From Aestuariirhabdus haliotis (GTDB taxonomy: Bacteria > Pseudomonadota > Gammaproteobacteria > Pseudomonadales > Aestuariirhabdaceae), in NCBI RefSeq assembly GCF_023509475.1, contig NZ_JAKSDZ010000032.1, positions 1-34,305 of the forward strand: a stretch of DNA of 34,305 bases, read 5' to 3'. Made by a program: the position numbers and the translations under genes. Position 1 is the stretch's first letter; every line of letters starts with the position of its first letter. This document shows positions 1 to 8,760 of the stretch, one piece after another. Under the pieces are notes generated by a model, which made no database searches, was not told the origin of the DNA, and saw only the letters and a list, made by a program, of their open reading frames with translations.

Positions 1-93
1 CCTTTTTGAAAGGTCTGGACCTTACTGCAAAGACGTGCCGCGATTCTGGATTCGCCTGAAAGCCAGAGTTCATCTGAATTAATCAGAGGTGCC
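1..93 (+). repeat. MITE-like palindromic element, copy 1 (right end only)
   Basis: This is the right-hand end of the repeat family seen complete at 29007-29266. Aligned with the last 93 bases of that copy (29174-29266) I count 8 mismatches and no gaps. It ends in the terminal inverted repeat (TCATCTGAATTAATCAGAGG at 70-89, then TGCC). The left part lies outside the window. It carries no coding sequence. It sits about 345 bp upstream of mrpA, so it could influence that operon only through its own leader region. Confidence 0.85.
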
Positions 94-439
94 TTTACAG
101 AGGTCCTGAGTAGTTTCACTTATTGCTCGATTCTGACGAACAGGTATTCTGTTCTCAGTTGAGGTAAATAGCGTGACCAGACTGACACTGTCTCGCTTTT
201 TACCTGGCTGATTGGTGATTCGATTGAATGTTGATGCTCTTTATAAGGCGCACGGCTAAACGCTGCTCTATAGACTACTCTTTTCAATCTGGATACCCTA
301 AAGTCCCTGTCGCCGAAACGGGTAGTAAATGGCCGCTGTTGTCCCGCCGATTTACTGTCAACAATCCCCGATCGGTTTCAGCGACAGATGACATCCAAGT
401 GAAGACACGTTAAGAGACTGACAGGAGCACCCTTAGGCT
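94..439 (+). other. Intergenic region and leader upstream of the mrp operon
   Basis: This 346-bp stretch between the repeat end and mrpA has no convincing gene. The 61-codon open frame at 228-413 has no ribosome site and no recognisable protein features, and it overlaps the RNA fold described separately. I could not pick a sigma-70 promoter with good spacing. The last part (307-387) folds into a long imperfect hairpin, followed by a Shine-Dalgarno AGGAG at 423-427, 12 nt before the mrpA ATG. Confidence 0.6.
307..387 (+). promoter_or_regulatory. Candidate structured RNA leader (cis-regulatory) of the mrp operon
   Basis: Seen directly: 307-313 (CTGTCGC) pairs with 381-387 (GCGACAG). After one C/A mismatch, 315-319 (GAAAC) pairs with 375-379 (GTTTC), giving a 12-bp basal helix across 80 nt. 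Inside it GGG 320-322 can pair with CCC 367-369. AGTAAAT 324-330 pairs with ATTTACT 350-356, extended by GGC 331-333 with GCC 346-348 across a bulged G. The result is a three-helix stacked hairpin with internal loops, 52 nt upstream of the mrpA start. Inference: a cis-acting RNA element, perhaps ion or pH responsive. I do not recognise it as a specific known riboswitch class. Confidence 0.45.
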
Positions 440-3235
440 ATGAGTTTGTTCTGGATACCGCTACTGCCGATGTTCGGTACCCTGATCCCTCTGCTAGCCG
501 ATCGTTGGGGCCGCAGCACCTGTGCACTTTTGACCGCACTGGCGCCGGCCATGGCACTGGCCATCGTGCTCAGCTACCTGCCCGAGGTGCTATCCGGGCA
601 AACCCTACAAGAGACCATCAACTGGATTCCCTCGATTGGTCTGCAGGCCTCTTTCCACCTTGATGGTCTGGCTCTGCTGTTTTCAATTTTGATCCTGGGC
701 ATCGGCCTTCTGATCATTCTTTACGCTCGCTATTATCTGTCTGAAAAAGATTCCATGGGCCGTTTTTACGCCTACCTGATTCTTTTTATGACGGCGATGC
801 TCGGTATCGTACTGTCGAGCAACCTGATCCAGCTATGGCTTTACTGGGAGCTGACCAGCATCAGTTCCTTCCTGTTGATCAGTTTCTGGTCGCACAACAG
901 CGATGCCCGCAAAGGCGCACGCATGGCGCTAAGCGTAACCGGCGCCGGCGGCCTGGCGCTACTGGCCGGACTCTTGATGATTGGCGATATCGTTGGCAGC
1001 TACGACCTGAACGTGGTTCTGGCCAGCGGCGACCTGATTCGTGATCACGCTAACTATACGGTGGTTCTGGTTCTGGTGTTGCTGGGCGCTTTTACCAAAT
1101 CGGCCCAGTTTCCGTTTCATTTCTGGCTACCCCATGCGATGGCCGCTCCCACCCCCGTCAGTGCCTACCTTCACTCGGCGACCATGGTCAAGGCCGGCCT
1201 GTTCCTTTTGGCCCGATTCTTCCCCGTGCTATCCGGAACCGAACAATGGTTCCTGATTGTCAGCCTGACCGGTCTGGCGACGCTGTTACTGGGTGCGTAT
1301 ATCGCCCTGTTCAAACACGATCTGAAAGGACTGCTAGCCTACTCCACCATCAGCCATCTGGGCCTGATCACCCTGTTACTGGGCCTGGATAGCCGATTGG
1401 GCGCCGTGGCTGCGGTGTTCCATATTATCAATCATGCCATTTTCAAGGCGTCGCTCTTTATGGCTGCGGGTATCATCGATCATGAATCGGGCTCACGGGA
1501 TATGCGCAAGCTAAATGGCTTGTGGAAGTACATGCCCTATACCGCAACCCTGGCGATGGTCGCCGCGGCATCCATGGCCGGCGTGCCCCTGTTTAACGGT
1601 TTCCTCTCCAAAGAGATGTTTTTTGCCGAGACCCTGGACCAGGGCGCTTTGGGCTCCCTATCCTGGATGATTCCCGTGCTGGCCACGGTCGGCGCTACCT
1701 TCTCGGTCGCCTATTCGATTCGTTTTATTCACGATGTGTTTTTTAATGGCGAACCCATCGATTTACCACGCACTCCCCACGAGCCCCCGCGCTATATGAA
1801 AGTACCGGTGGAGATTCTGGTCGGGCTCTGTTTGCTGGTCGGCATGTTCCCCCAGTTTATCGTTGGCGACTTGCTGGCCTCCGCCTCCAGTGCGGTGCTG
1901 GGCGGAGTACTGCCGGTCTACAGCCTGTCCATCTGGCACGGCATCAATCTGCCCCTGATGATGAGTCTGGTGGCGATGACTGGCGGCCTGCTGATCTACC
2001 ACAACCGCCGCAACCTGTTCCGCTTCCAGGCCCAGTTTCCTGAAACCGATGCCAAGGTGGTATTCGATGATTGCGTGCAATGGATCCTTGCCCAGTCCGC
2101 CCGCTTTATGAACTGGCTGGATAGCGGCTCTTTGCAGCGCTATATGCTCTACCTGATGTTATTGGCGTTGGCCCTGATCGGTGCGCCTATGATGGAGCTC
2201 AATACCACCGCCGGTCTGCGCCCCGAGATTCCACTCAACAACGTTATGCTGGCGGGAGCCGTTCTGCTCTGTCTGTGCGCGCTTGCAACCGTCGTCTGGC
2301 ACCGCAAACGACTGATTGCCCTGTTGATGCTGTCGGTAGTCGGGCTGATCGTTTCGATCAGCTTCGCCGTGTTCTCTGCCCCTGACCTGGCGCTGACCCA
2401 GCTGCTGGTTGAAGTGGCAACCATCATCCTGTTGCTGTTGGCCCTGTTCTTCCTGCCGCAACGCACCCCCAAGGAATCGAGTCCATCACGCATCGTTCGT
2501 GACCTTGGCATCTCCGCCTTAATTGGTGGCACCATCGGTACCATCAGTTACGCCTTGATGACCCGCCCCCTCGACACCATTTCCGATTTTTTCCTGGCCC
2601 ACAGTAAAACCGGTGGCGGCGGAACCAATGTGGTCAATGTAATCCTGGTCGACTTCCGAGGCTTTGATACCTTTGGCGAGATCACGGTTCTCGGCATCGC
2701 AGCTCTGGGTATCTACAAGCTGATCGCCCAAATGCGACTGTTTATGCCCACCAGCGACATCGACGGACGCGCCTGGGCGAAGGACAAACACCCCATGATT
2801 CTGGGGGTTATCTCGCAAGGGATGTTACCCCTGGCATTGCTGGTATCCGCTTATATTTTCCTAAGAGGCCATAACCTGCCCGGCGGAGGCTTTATCGCCG
2901 GTCTGATCACCGCCCTGGCACTGATCCAGCAGTACATCGCCCACGGTGTGGACTGGATGAAACAGCGCCTGAAACTGGATTACCAATGGCTGATTGGCAG
3001 CGGCCTATTAATCGCCTTTGCCACCGGTAGCGGTAGCTGGTTATTCGATCGTCCCTTCCTGACCAGCTGGTTTGATTATTTCACCCTGCCCGTGGTCGGC
3101 AAGTTCGAACTGGCCAGTGCCTTGCTGTTTGATCTCGGCGTCTACTTAACCGTGATCGGCGCCGTGCTGCTGATTCTGGCCAACCTCGGCAAACTCACCA
3201 CCGGCGAACGCCCCACCCAAACGGAGCACGAATAG
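440..3235 (+). CDS. mrpA: Mrp Na+/H+ antiporter fused subunit A/B
   Basis: This is the largest membrane subunit of the multisubunit cation/proton antiporter, which exchanges cytoplasmic Na+ (or K+) for external H+ and is related to complex I NuoL. At 931 aa it is longer than a lone MrpA. Residues about 125-400 form the proton-translocating module with Glu137 (YWELTS), Lys220 and His227 ([17 protein letters not shown]) and Lys251. About 610-680 is the MrpA C-terminal extension. From about 784 the chain is an MrpB/MnhB domain ([12 protein letters not shown]). A fused A-B subunit is the hallmark of group-2 mrp operons. The start is the ATG after AGGAG (423-427), with a slightly long 12-nt spacer. 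The stop abuts the mrpC ATG, so translation is probably coupled. The structured leader at 307-387 may control it. Confidence 0.97.
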   Translation: MSLFWIPLLPMFGTLIPLLADRWGRSTCALLTALAPAMALAIVLSYLPEVLSGQTLQETINWIPSIGLQASFHLDGLALLFSILILGIGLLIILYARYYLSEKDSMGRFYAYLILFMTAMLGIVLSSNLIQLWLYWELTSISSFLLISFWSHNSDARKGARMALSVTGAGGLALLAGLLMIGDIVGSYDLNVVLASGDLIRDHANYTVVLVLVLLGAFTKSAQFPFHFWLPHAMAAPTPVSAYLHSATMVKAGLFLLARFFPVLSGTEQWFLIVSLTGLATLLLGAYIALFKHDLKGLLAYSTISHLGLITLLLGLDSRLGAVAAVFHIINHAIFKASLFMAAGIIDHESGSRDMRKLNGLWKYMPYTATLAMVAAASMAGVPLFNGFLSKEMFFAETLDQGALGSLSWMIPVLATVGATFSVAYSIRFIHDVFFNGEPIDLPRTPHEPPRYMKVPVEILVGLCLLVGMFPQFIVGDLLASASSAVLGGVLPVYSLSIWHGINLPLMMSLVAMTGGLLIYHNRRNLFRFQAQFPETDAKVVFDDCVQWILAQSARFMNWLDSGSLQRYMLYLMLLALALIGAPMMELNTTAGLRPEIPLNNVMLAGAVLLCLCALATVVWHRKRLIALLMLSVVGLIVSISFAVFSAPDLALTQLLVEVATIILLLLALFFLPQRTPKESSPSRIVRDLGISALIGGTIGTISYALMTRPLDTISDFFLAHSKTGGGGTNVVNVILVDFRGFDTFGEITVLGIAALGIYKLIAQMRLFMPTSDIDGRAWAKDKHPMILGVISQGMLPLALLVSAYIFLRGHNLPGGGFIAGLITALALIQQYIAHGVDWMKQRLKLDYQWLIGSGLLIAFATGSGSWLFDRPFLTSWFDYFTLPVVGKFELASALLFDLGVYLTVIGAVLLILANLGKLTTGERPTQTEHE

Positions 3236-3601
3236 ATGGAAGCGCTCTTTGCTCTTTGTGTTGGCGTCCTGACAACCTGCGGCATTTTCCTCACCCTGAG
3301 GGGCAGGACTTTCCCGGTAGTGATGGGCATCACCATGCTGTCCTATGCGGTCAACCTGTTCCTTTTCGCCAGCGGCCGGTTAAAGCTCAATGGCGCCGTG
3401 ATTCTTGGCCTGTCCGAAGACTACGCCGACCCATTGCCCCAGGCCCTGGTATTAACCGCCATAGTGATTGGCTTCGCCATGACCGCCTTTGTGGTTATTC
3501 TGGCTATGCGCGCCCGAGCGGACCTGGGTGACGATCACGTTGACGGACGCCCCCCCCAGAAGATTGAAGACGCCGACAAAGCTAAGGATCGCGTTTCATG
3601 A
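3236..3601 (+). CDS. mrpC: Mrp Na+/H+ antiporter subunit C
   Basis: A 121-aa membrane protein homologous to NuoK, with three hydrophobic segments (about 5-22, 28-46 and 65-90) and a charged, cytoplasm-like tail rich in Asp and Lys. The start ATG follows the mrpAB stop codon directly with no spacer, and the stop overlaps the mrpD start by 4 bp (ATGA), as expected for a tightly coupled operon. MrpC is required for assembly and activity of the Mrp complex and pairs structurally with MrpD and the MrpB-like part. Length and position match the family. Confidence 0.95.
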   Translation: MEALFALCVGVLTTCGIFLTLRGRTFPVVMGITMLSYAVNLFLFASGRLKLNGAVILGLSEDYADPLPQALVLTAIVIGFAMTAFVVILAMRARADLGDDHVDGRPPQKIEDADKAKDRVS

Positions 3602-5106
3602 GCCATTTAGCGATTCTACCGATATTGATTCCCCTGTTAGTGGCGACGCTGCAACTGATCCCCCCCCTGCACAACAGCATTCATCGCCAGCGTATCAGTT
3701 CCATTGTGGCCGTTTTGGCATTGTTAGCGGTCAGCATCTTGCTAGTGGTGAACAGCACCGAGCAAACAGAAATCTACGCCCTGGGCGGCTGGCAGCCGCC
3801 TTTCGGTATTGTGCTGGTTGCCGATCGTCTGGCATCGATGATGGTTTTCCTGACCAGTGCGCTCGCCTTGGGTGCTCTGCTCTACGCCTGCGCCGGTGAA
3901 GATAACACCGGCATGTACTTCCATCCTCTGTTCCTGTTCCAACTCACCGGCATCAACGGTGCTTTTCTGACCGGTGACCTGTTCAACCTGTTCGTGTTCT
4001 TCGAAGTGCTGCTGATCGCATCCTACGGCTTATTGATACATGGCGGTGGCAAGCAGAAAACCCTGGCCAGCGTGCACTACGTCACCTTAAATCTGGTGGG
4101 ATCTGCTTTTTTCCTGTTTGCTCTGGGCATTCTCTACGGCACCATGGGCACGCTCAATATGGCTGATATGGCCAGTACCGTATTCCGCCTGGAAGCTCAG
4201 GAAGCGGTATTAGCGCAAACGGGTGCTTTGCTGCTGCTTCTGGTGTTTGGCCTCAAGTCGGCGCTGTTGCCGTTGCATTTCTGGTTGCCACGCACTTACA
4301 CCAGTGTCAGCGCGCCCATCGCAGCCCTGTTTGCCATTATGACCAAGGTCGGCATCTACAGCATCTACCGGGTTCACGGGGTAGTATTTGGTGAGGGCGC
4401 AGGCTTGTTAGCCAACGTCGCCAGCCCCTGGATCTGGCCCCTGGCGATTCTGACCCTGATCGTTGGCTCGATCGGTATATTGGCCAGCCCTACCTTGCGT
4501 ACCCTGACATCGAATCTGGTACTGGTATCGGTCGGCACCCTGTTATTGACCCTGGTGATCGGTGGTGGCGATGGTTTGGGCGCCGGTCTCTATTACATGC
4601 TGCATACGACGCTGGTGACCGGTGCACTGTTCCTGCTGGCAGACCTTATCAGTAAACAAAAGGGCAAAGCCGAAGATCGCTTCGTGCCTTCCAGACCCAT
4701 CGTTCAATCCGGATTGCTGGGCGGCCTGTTCTTTATTGCCGCCATGTCAGTGATTGGTCTGCCTCCCCTTTCCGGTTTTGTTGGCAAGGTATTGATCCTG
4801 CAAGCATCGATGGGAGAAAACGGAATGCTGTGGGTATGGTCGCTGATTCTGGTCAGCGGGCTGGTCACACTGGTAGCCGTATCCCGCGCGGGGACCACAT
4901 TATTCTGGAAAGTCTCCGGCGATCGTAGTGACGCCCAGCCAGCCTCCAGGCTACAAATACTGGCCGTGGCCTGGCTATTGTTGGCATCACCACTACTGGT
5001 TATCTTCGGTGGACCTGCGACCGAATTTACCGATGCCGCAGCGACCCAATTGCAACAGGCATACCCCTCCGTGAAGGAGATGATGAACGCGGTGAATCAG
5101 CCATGA
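3598..5106 (+). CDS. mrpD: Mrp Na+/H+ antiporter subunit D
   Basis: A 502-aa polytopic membrane protein, the second NuoL/M/N-like antiporter module of the Mrp complex. The conserved residues for proton transfer are visible: Glu136 (LFVFFEVLLIASYG), Lys220 (FGLKSALLPLHFWLP) and His227, at nearly the same numbering as in the MrpA module. It starts in the ATGA overlap with mrpC and ends in an ATGA overlap with mrpE. Full length, no disruption seen. Confidence 0.96.
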   Translation: MSHLAILPILIPLLVATLQLIPPLHNSIHRQRISSIVAVLALLAVSILLVVNSTEQTEIYALGGWQPPFGIVLVADRLASMMVFLTSALALGALLYACAGEDNTGMYFHPLFLFQLTGINGAFLTGDLFNLFVFFEVLLIASYGLLIHGGGKQKTLASVHYVTLNLVGSAFFLFALGILYGTMGTLNMADMASTVFRLEAQEAVLAQTGALLLLLVFGLKSALLPLHFWLPRTYTSVSAPIAALFAIMTKVGIYSIYRVHGVVFGEGAGLLANVASPWIWPLAILTLIVGSIGILASPTLRTLTSNLVLVSVGTLLLTLVIGGGDGLGAGLYYMLHTTLVTGALFLLADLISKQKGKAEDRFVPSRPIVQSGLLGGLFFIAAMSVIGLPPLSGFVGKVLILQASMGENGMLWVWSLILVSGLVTLVAVSRAGTTLFWKVSGDRSDAQPASRLQILAVAWLLLASPLLVIFGGPATEFTDAAATQLQQAYPSVKEMMNAVNQP

Positions 5107-5603
5107 ACAAGAGCCTTTCTCGCTTATTCCCCCACCCCATGACCAGCCTGTTATTGCTGGTTGTATGGTTACTACTGAACAACAGCATCGATCCCGGTCA
5201 TATCGTACTGGGCAGTTTTCTGGCGATTCTTATCCCCATTTTGACCGCACCGATGCAATACCCCCAACCGATTTTAAAGAAGCCCTTATTGGCGGTTTAC
5301 TACGTGCTGCAACTCGCCTGGGATATTTTACTGTCCAACTTCCAGGTTGCGCGCCTGGTGCTAGGGCCAGTTGGTCGGCTCCGCCCCGGCTTTATCGCGA
5401 TTCCGCTGGAACTCGAAACCGAAGTCGCAATTACCATTCTTGCCAACACCATCTCCCTCACACCAGGAACCGTGTCAGCCGACGTCTCCGATGATCATTG
5501 CTGGCTCTATGTGCATGTGCTTAATCTCGGCGATGAAGAGGCTTTGATCCGCACCATCAAGCAACGCTACGAAGCACCGCTGAAGGAGATTTTCGGATGC
5601 TAG
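5103..5603 (+). CDS. mrpE: Mrp Na+/H+ antiporter subunit E
   Basis: A 166-aa MnhE-family protein with N-terminal hydrophobic segments (about 15-45 and 60-85) and a soluble C-terminal domain containing the family signature around TISLTPGTVSADV. It starts in a 4-bp overlap with mrpD and its end overlaps the mrpF start by 7 bp. MrpE has no complex I counterpart. In other bacteria it is needed for full antiport activity or complex stability. Confidence 0.95.
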   Translation: MNKSLSRLFPHPMTSLLLLVVWLLLNNSIDPGHIVLGSFLAILIPILTAPMQYPQPILKKPLLAVYYVLQLAWDILLSNFQVARLVLGPVGRLRPGFIAIPLELETEVAITILANTISLTPGTVSADVSDDHCWLYVHVLNLGDEEALIRTIKQRYEAPLKEIFGC

Positions 5604-5866
5604 AGCAAGTCACATTACTCTGCGGCGCCCTCACCGGTCTGGCTCTGTTGCTTAATTTGTGGCGACTGCTGAAAGGACCGACGCTACACGACCGCATTCT
5701 GGCGCTGGATACCATGTACATCAATGCCATCGCGCTGATATTGCTGCTGGGTACCCACATGGGATCTCCACTGTACTTTGAAGGTGCATTGTTGATCGCC
5801 ATGCTGGGCTTTATCAGCACCGTTACCGTGGCCAAATACCTGCTGCGCGGCGACATAATAGAATAG
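5597..5866 (+). CDS. mrpF: Mrp Na+/H+ antiporter subunit F
   Basis: An 89-aa small membrane protein with three hydrophobic helices and the family-typical stretch KGPTLHDRILALDTMYIN near residues 25-42, which contains the conserved Asp residues. It overlaps mrpE by 7 bp, with AAGGAG placed about 9 nt before its ATG inside mrpE. MrpF belongs to the membrane arm of the Mrp antiporter together with MrpG. Length is normal. Confidence 0.95.
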   Translation: MLEQVTLLCGALTGLALLLNLWRLLKGPTLHDRILALDTMYINAIALILLLGTHMGSPLYFEGALLIAMLGFISTVTVAKYLLRGDIIE

Positions 5867-5869
5867 GAA

Positions 5870-6253
5870 ATGACCATGACTCTGGGTACAGAAATACTGA
5901 TCAGCGCAATTCTGCTACTGGGAGCGGGCATGCTTTTAGTGGGCTCGATTGGACTGGCACGCTTGCCCGACTTCTACACCCGCCTGCACGCTCCCACCAA
6001 GGCCACCACCCTGGGTATTGCCTGCATTGTGCTGGCATCGATGCTCGACTCCTGGATCAATCATGACCTGGTCAGTGTCAAGGAACCCGTCATCACCCTG
6101 TTTCTATTGATCACCGCCCCCGTTACAGCCTATATGCTGAGTAAAGCGGCCTTGCACTACCGTGTTCGCCCGGTCAAACGCACCCAGAATCAGCATTTAA
6201 TAAACACGGCCCGCAATCAGCAACCGCCCAAAGCCACCGATATGACCGAATAA
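5870..6253 (+). CDS. mrpG: Mrp Na+/H+ antiporter subunit G
   Basis: A 127-aa protein with three membrane helices and the family signature GSIGLARLPDFYTRLHAPTK near residues 25-45. Its polar C-terminal tail (about 95-127) looks variable. It begins 3 bp after the mrpF stop, with GGAAATGACC before the chosen ATG, and is the last gene of the operon. The convergent ptsP stop is only 39 bp away. No clear intrinsic terminator was found in that gap, so read-through antisense to ptsP is possible. Confidence 0.94.
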   Translation: MTMTLGTEILISAILLLGAGMLLVGSIGLARLPDFYTRLHAPTKATTLGIACIVLASMLDSWINHDLVSVKEPVITLFLLITAPVTAYMLSKAALHYRVRPVKRTQNQHLINTARNQQPPKATDMTE

Positions 6254-6292
6254 AAGCAACCGCTCGACTTGCCATCAACACTATTTCTACCT

Positions 6293-8533
6293 TTAGCGGC
6301 AAAGCGCTTCCAGACCTTTACCGCGCAAGAAATCCCCCACTCGGTTCCTTATTTGCTGCGCTCGATCCAGCTCAGCAATCTCATACCACAGGGTTTGAGC
6401 ATCGGCGGCGCTGAGCGAACGCAACAAGCATTTAATGCGAGGTAGTCGAGGCGCGCTCAGGCTCAGGGTTTTCACCCCCATTCCCAATAGCAACACCACC
6501 GCAACCGGATCCGACGCCATTTCACCGCAGACACTCAGCGGCAGATCACAGCGCTGAGCGATATCGACCACTCGTTTGATTTCAGCGAGTACCGATGGGT
6601 GAACAGGATCGTAACGCTGGGCGACCCGAGCGTTGTTACGATCCAACGCCAGCAAATACTGGCTCAAATCGTTCGAACCGATGGAGACAAAATCTATTTG
6701 CGTCGACCAGCGCTCCAACTGTGAAATCGTTGCAGGCACTTCCACCATCACCCCGAGTCGGGGCTGTGACACCTGATACCCTTCTTGCCACAACTGTTGG
6801 CAGGCATCGAGCAGTAACTCCCTAAAGCTGTCCAGCTCTTCACTGGCACTCACCATCGGCAACAGGATACGCAGATTATTTTTCCCCTGAGCTGCCCGCA
6901 ACATGGCCCTGACCTGCGTCATCAGCAGTTGCACATTATCCAGGCAGAAGCGAATTCCACGCCAGCCCAGAGCCGGATTCTCTTCATTCGCAATAGGGAA
7001 ATAGGGCAGCTGTTTATCCCCGCCAATATCCAGGGTACGCATGCACACCGGTTTGTCGGGATAGGCATCCAGGATTTTCCGGTAAGTAGAAACTTGCTCA
7101 TCTTCAGAGGGAAAATTGTCGTACACCATAAACGGAATTTCGGTTCGATACAGACCCACCCCTTCGGCACCGTGGCGCACTCCAGGCGCAATATCTGCCA
7201 GCAGCCCGGTATTGGTGAACAGGCGAATCACCTCACCATCCGTGGTTTGTGCGGGTAGATCGCGCAGATTCGCCAATTGGGACAGCAGCTCATTGTCATC
7301 ATTAACCAGCTTGCCAAACTCCGCGACCAATGAGGCGCTGGGCCGCAAAATCACCTGCCCCTGATTCCCATCCACGATAATGGTTTCACCACCATTAATC
7401 CCCCGCAAGGCTCCCACCCCCAACACCGCAGGAATTCCCATGGCTTTTGCCACCACCGCCGTATGAGAAAGAGAGGATCCCTCGTAGCAGATAATACCCA
7501 TCAGTTGCTCTGCCGGTACCTGAGCAATTTCGGCAATGCCCACCTGAGCCCCCACCAATACCACGGGACCATCCACGGTCGTATTGCGTAAATCTTCACC
7601 AAGCCAGGCGCTGTATAACTTGTTTCCCAGATGCTGGATATCTTCATGGCGCGCACGCAGGTAAGGATCATCCATGGATAGAAACAGGTCTGACAGTTGC
7701 TGAATGCTGCGCTTCAAAGCGCTTGGGAGATCATGGCCCTGACGAATCTGTTGCTCGACACTGTCGATCAATGCCTTATCGGACAGGAGCAACTGATAGG
7801 CCTCAAAAACGGCTGCAATACTGCTGGAAAACTCGGGATCCAAGGTACGTTGCTGTGTTTCGATGTCTGATCGCACTTGTGCCAATAGCTGGTGCCAGCG
7901 CTCGATTGTTAACTCGCTATCAGCACAGGGACAATCGGCGACGCCATAGAGTTCGGTGCCACCACAGAGCAACACGCTACCGATCCCCACACCACTCGAA
8001 CCCTTTACCCCGGTACGACGCACATTGCTATTTCGAGGCTGGGCGATGGCGACGGAAACCCCATCCAGCAACAGGCTGAGTTGAGACGCCAGGGTGACCA
8101 GGAAAGCCTCTTCCTGTTGGCTAATCTGACGCGATTGCCGCCCCTGCACGACCAGCACACCGATGACCCGGCCTCGCCGCACCAGGGGCACCCCACAAAA
8201 GCTTTGGAACCGCTCTTCGTGGGTTTCAGCCAGATAGAGGTAAGCCGAATGCTGCTGGGCATTATCCGTATTAATCGGATGTCGACTCTGGGCCACCAAT
8301 CCCACCAGACCTTTGCCCTGAGGCAGGCGGGTGCGACCCACCGCAGAGGAAGATAAACCATGCGAGGCCAGCAGTAGCATATCGCCATCTTCTTCGGCCA
8401 TATAGAGGCTGCAGACATCGACCATCATCGATTCACTGATAAGTTCGACAATGGTTACTGCTTGTTGTCGTGGGTCCTCGTTACCCGAGACCGCCTGGGC
8501 AATTCGGGCCAGTTCGAGAATCACATCTTTCAT
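6293..8533 (-). CDS. ptsP: Phosphoenolpyruvate-protein phosphotransferase PtsP (EI-Ntr)
   Basis: The first enzyme of the nitrogen phosphotransferase relay. It takes phosphate from PEP and passes it to NPr (PtsO) and then PtsN, tuning nitrogen, potassium and stress responses. The 746-aa product has an N-terminal GAF domain (about 1-150) and an enzyme I body. The phospho-accepting His is at about 357 in GSSLSHTAVVAKAMG, the PEP-binding signature is FVSIGSNDLSQYLLALDRN, and the catalytic Cys is in CGEMASDP. I chose the ATG at 8533 because GGAG stands 8 nt upstream and the length then matches E. coli PtsP. The frame extends 19 codons further to a TTG at 8590, without comparable support. It is divergent from the channel gene and convergent with mrpG. 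Confidence 0.95.
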   Translation of the reverse strand: MKDVILELARIAQAVSGNEDPRQQAVTIVELISESMMVDVCSLYMAEEDGDMLLLASHGLSSSAVGRTRLPQGKGLVGLVAQSRHPINTDNAQQHSAYLYLAETHEERFQSFCGVPLVRRGRVIGVLVVQGRQSRQISQQEEAFLVTLASQLSLLLDGVSVAIAQPRNSNVRRTGVKGSSGVGIGSVLLCGGTELYGVADCPCADSELTIERWHQLLAQVRSDIETQQRTLDPEFSSSIAAVFEAYQLLLSDKALIDSVEQQIRQGHDLPSALKRSIQQLSDLFLSMDDPYLRARHEDIQHLGNKLYSAWLGEDLRNTTVDGPVVLVGAQVGIAEIAQVPAEQLMGIICYEGSSLSHTAVVAKAMGIPAVLGVGALRGINGGETIIVDGNQGQVILRPSASLVAEFGKLVNDDNELLSQLANLRDLPAQTTDGEVIRLFTNTGLLADIAPGVRHGAEGVGLYRTEIPFMVYDNFPSEDEQVSTYRKILDAYPDKPVCMRTLDIGGDKQLPYFPIANEENPALGWRGIRFCLDNVQLLMTQVRAMLRAAQGKNNLRILLPMVSASEELDSFRELLLDACQQLWQEGYQVSQPRLGVMVEVPATISQLERWSTQIDFVSIGSNDLSQYLLALDRNNARVAQRYDPVHPSVLAEIKRVVDIAQRCDLPLSVCGEMASDPVAVVLLLGMGVKTLSLSAPRLPRIKCLLRSLSAADAQTLWYEIAELDRAQQIRNRVGDFLRGKGLEALCR

Positions 8534-8760
8534 TCCCGGTTCTCCGAGAGGACCTGCCAGTAGACACTTCCTGACAGGCGCTAGAAACAATGGGCCAAGC
8601 GCTATTAAGCGTTGCTTTTATGACAACTGCAAGCGTCGCTGCAAGGCATTTTCAGCTAAAGTAAATCTGGGTTAACCTCAAGGCATAACCCTCTCATTAG
8701 CGTGTTCAATTTCAGCCTTTCGTGCTAATGGCTACAATAGCATTGATACCAGAGCAACCT

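Noticed and set aside
228-413. 61-codon plus-strand frame in the mrp leader
   Set aside because: No ribosome site, no protein features, and it runs through the RNA fold.
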